Source: Inhella crocodyli (lineage in GTDB: Bacteria > Pseudomonadota > Gammaproteobacteria > Burkholderiales > Burkholderiaceae_C). Taken from it: 64,000 nt of DNA. Under the pieces are notes generated by a model. It saw nothing but the letters and a program-made list of their open reading frames with translations, did not search any database and was not told where the DNA came from. The stretch covers positions 1 through 64,000 of the forward strand of contig NZ_SACM01000004.1 of NCBI RefSeq assembly GCF_004004565.1. The letters are read 5' to 3'. The translations under genes were made by a program, and so were the position numbers. Position 1 is the stretch's first letter. Each line of letters opens with the position of its first letter. Positions 63,159 through 64,000 of this stretch are shown here, piece by piece.

Positions 63159-63521
63159 TCAGTAACCGCCGCGGTCGTTGCCGCCGCGGTAGCCACCGCC
63201 ACCGCCGCCACCGTAACCGCCGTTGCCACCCGGGCCACGGCCGTAGGGGCTGGCGAAGCCGGCAGGACGCGGCTCACGCGGACGGGCCACGTTCACCACG
63301 GCCGGACGGCCTTCCAGGGCCTGGCCGTTCATGCCGTTGATGGCGGCTTGCGCTTCCGCGTCGGTCGCCATTTCGACGAAGCCGAAGCCCTTCGAACGGC
63401 CCGTTTCGCGGTCCATCATGACTTTGGCCGAATTGACCGTGCCAAATTGCGCGAACGCTTGATGCAGGGATTCGTCGCGCACGCTGTAAGCGAGGTTGCC
63501 GACGTAGAGCTTGTTGTTCAT
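63159..63521 (-). CDS. glycine-rich RRM RNA-binding protein
   Basis: A 120-residue protein with one RNA recognition motif (residues 3-80: RNP2 LYVGNL, RNP1 KGFGFVEM) and a Gly/Arg/Tyr-rich tail (YGGGGGGGYRGGNDRGGY). Such proteins are RNA chaperones, often cold-induced, in cyanobacteria and Burkholderiales. The 170-base region upstream is AT-richer than the rest of the window and may hold a long cold-shock-type leader. Binding partners unknown. Confidence 0.93.
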   Translation of the reverse strand: MNNKLYVGNLAYSVRDESLHQAFAQFGTVNSAKVMMDRETGRSKGFGFVEMATDAEAQAAINGMNGQALEGRPAVVNVARPREPRPAGFASPYGRGPGGNGGYGGGGGGGYRGGNDRGGY

Positions 63522-63692
63522 GGGGATGCCCCTAACCTATTCAATGCACACAAAAACCAGAACGGAGCTTCAACCCATCACAACCAACGAATCAACGCAT
63601 CCAACCGGCCGTTGCATTATTCGGGTCCTTCATGACGAATGACAGTCAAGTGCCGGTGGCTGTTGGTTTTATGCCCCGAGAGAAAACCCGCA
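63522..63692. promoter_or_regulatory. divergent RRM / BtuF-like control region
   Basis: A 171-base gap, AT-rich for this genome. It must hold both promoters. I see TTGACT on the minus strand (near 63640) but no well-spaced -10. There is no cobalamin riboswitch signature upstream of the BtuF-like gene. Confidence 0.35.
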
Positions 63693-64000
63693 ATGCCCCC
63701 CAAAGCTAGGGATTTGGCCGCCCCCCGCATCGCCAGCCTGGTGCCTTCGGCCACCGAGTTGCTCGTCGCGCTGGGTCTGGGGCCCTGGCTGGTGGCGCGC
63801 ACCGGCTTTTGCACCCACCCCCGCGCCGCGCTGGCCGAGGTGCCCAAGGTGGGTGGTACCAAAGACGTCCACCTGGCCCGCCTGCAGGCGCTGGCCCCCA
63901 CGCACGTGGTGCTGAACGTGGACGAAAACACCGTGGCCACCTTCGACGCGATGGCCGACTGGGGCATCGAGCGGCTCGTCACGCACCCGCAGGGCCCGGA
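63693..64000 (+). CDS. BtuF-like cobalamin-binding protein, cut by window end
   Basis: The first 102 residues of a periplasmic-binding-type protein. RIASLVPSATELLVALGLGP, then VARTGFCTHPRAALAEVPKV and VGGTKDVHLARLQALAPTHV are typical of BtuF and related class III binding proteins. No signal peptide is apparent from the ATG at 63693; some proteobacterial homologues lack one and are called cobalamin-binding proteins of unknown role. The gene continues beyond the window. Confidence 0.75.
   Translation, partial: MPPKARDLAAPRIASLVPSATELLVALGLGPWLVARTGFCTHPRAALAEVPKVGGTKDVHLARLQALAPTHVVLNVDENTVATFDAMADWGIERLVTHPQGP

Noticed and set aside
63522-63692. Cobalamin riboswitch before the BtuF-like gene
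   Set aside because: The conserved B12-box sequence and core are not visible.

Overview
The window is a high-GC chromosomal segment from a betaproteobacterium, most likely Burkholderiales of the Comamonadaceae/Sphaerotilaceae (Leptothrix-Rubrivivax-Roseateles) type. The evidence is the gene order mreBCD-mrdA-rodA against gatCAB, sucCD-DUF2889-recX-recA followed by a TctDE-like two-component pair, an alanine/lysine-rich SWIB protein, and a pilin next to a Wzy-type glycosyltransferase. No tRNA, rRNA, CRISPR array, insertion sequence or prophage was seen. Coding density is high and no gap reaches 300 bases; the largest are about 170-250 bases and are described below.

Bases 1-15675 form a pectin-utilisation locus in two divergent units. 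The leftward unit holds a KdgF-like cupin, a TonB-dependent receptor, a rhamnogalacturonan acetylesterase and a YgjV-family membrane protein. The rightward unit holds kduI, kduD, two ABC permeases, the ABC ATPase, a solute-binding protein, oligogalacturonate lyase (ogl), a pectin methylesterase/pectate lyase fusion and an IclR/KdgR-like regulator. The control region between the units carries two palindromes of the form GRAAC-N3-GRTTC, 21 bases apart, and one overlaps a promoter -35. Inferred pathway: the fusion enzyme de-esterifies and cleaves pectin, the receptor takes fragments across the outer membrane, the ABC system imports oligogalacturonides, and Ogl, KdgF, KduI and KduD convert them to 2-keto-3-deoxygluconate. 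KDG kinase and KDPG aldolase are not in the window. GC-rich dispersed repeats sit between genes of the rightward unit, and a related copy lies in frame inside recQ.

Bases 15710-31161 hold housekeeping and envelope genes: recQ, a GGDEF-EAL protein, uvrA, the SWIB protein, an SDR without the usual YxxxK, a TerC protein behind a yybP-ykoY (manganese) riboswitch, a small membrane protein, a BepA-like M48 protease, moaC, a PglL-like glycosyltransferase, a type IV pilin with a sigma-54 promoter, and an MBL-fold hydrolase.

Bases 31287-34552 encode a compact Ser/Thr signalling set (FHA protein, PP2C phosphatase, kinase) with a second TerC protein. Then come sucD, sucC, DUF2889, recX, an NTF2-like protein, recA with an SOS box, and a divergent response regulator/sensor kinase. 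Bases 41451-47096 are the rod-shape operon and 47319-50558 are gatCAB.

Bases 50568-64000 hold a DUF4124 protein, pyrE, a second TonB receptor, exonuclease III, kdsD-kdsC-lptC-SDR, a CBM9/DUF5916-type outer-membrane protein preceded by a strong-RBS eight-codon leader ORF, an SbtA/SbtB pair, a lytic transglycosylase, an RRM RNA-binding protein, and the start of a BtuF-like binding protein cut by the window end. The least explained items are the leader ORF at 58368, the methylesterase/lyase fusion, the tandem operators, the in-frame repeat in recQ and the SbtAB pair in a heterotroph setting.
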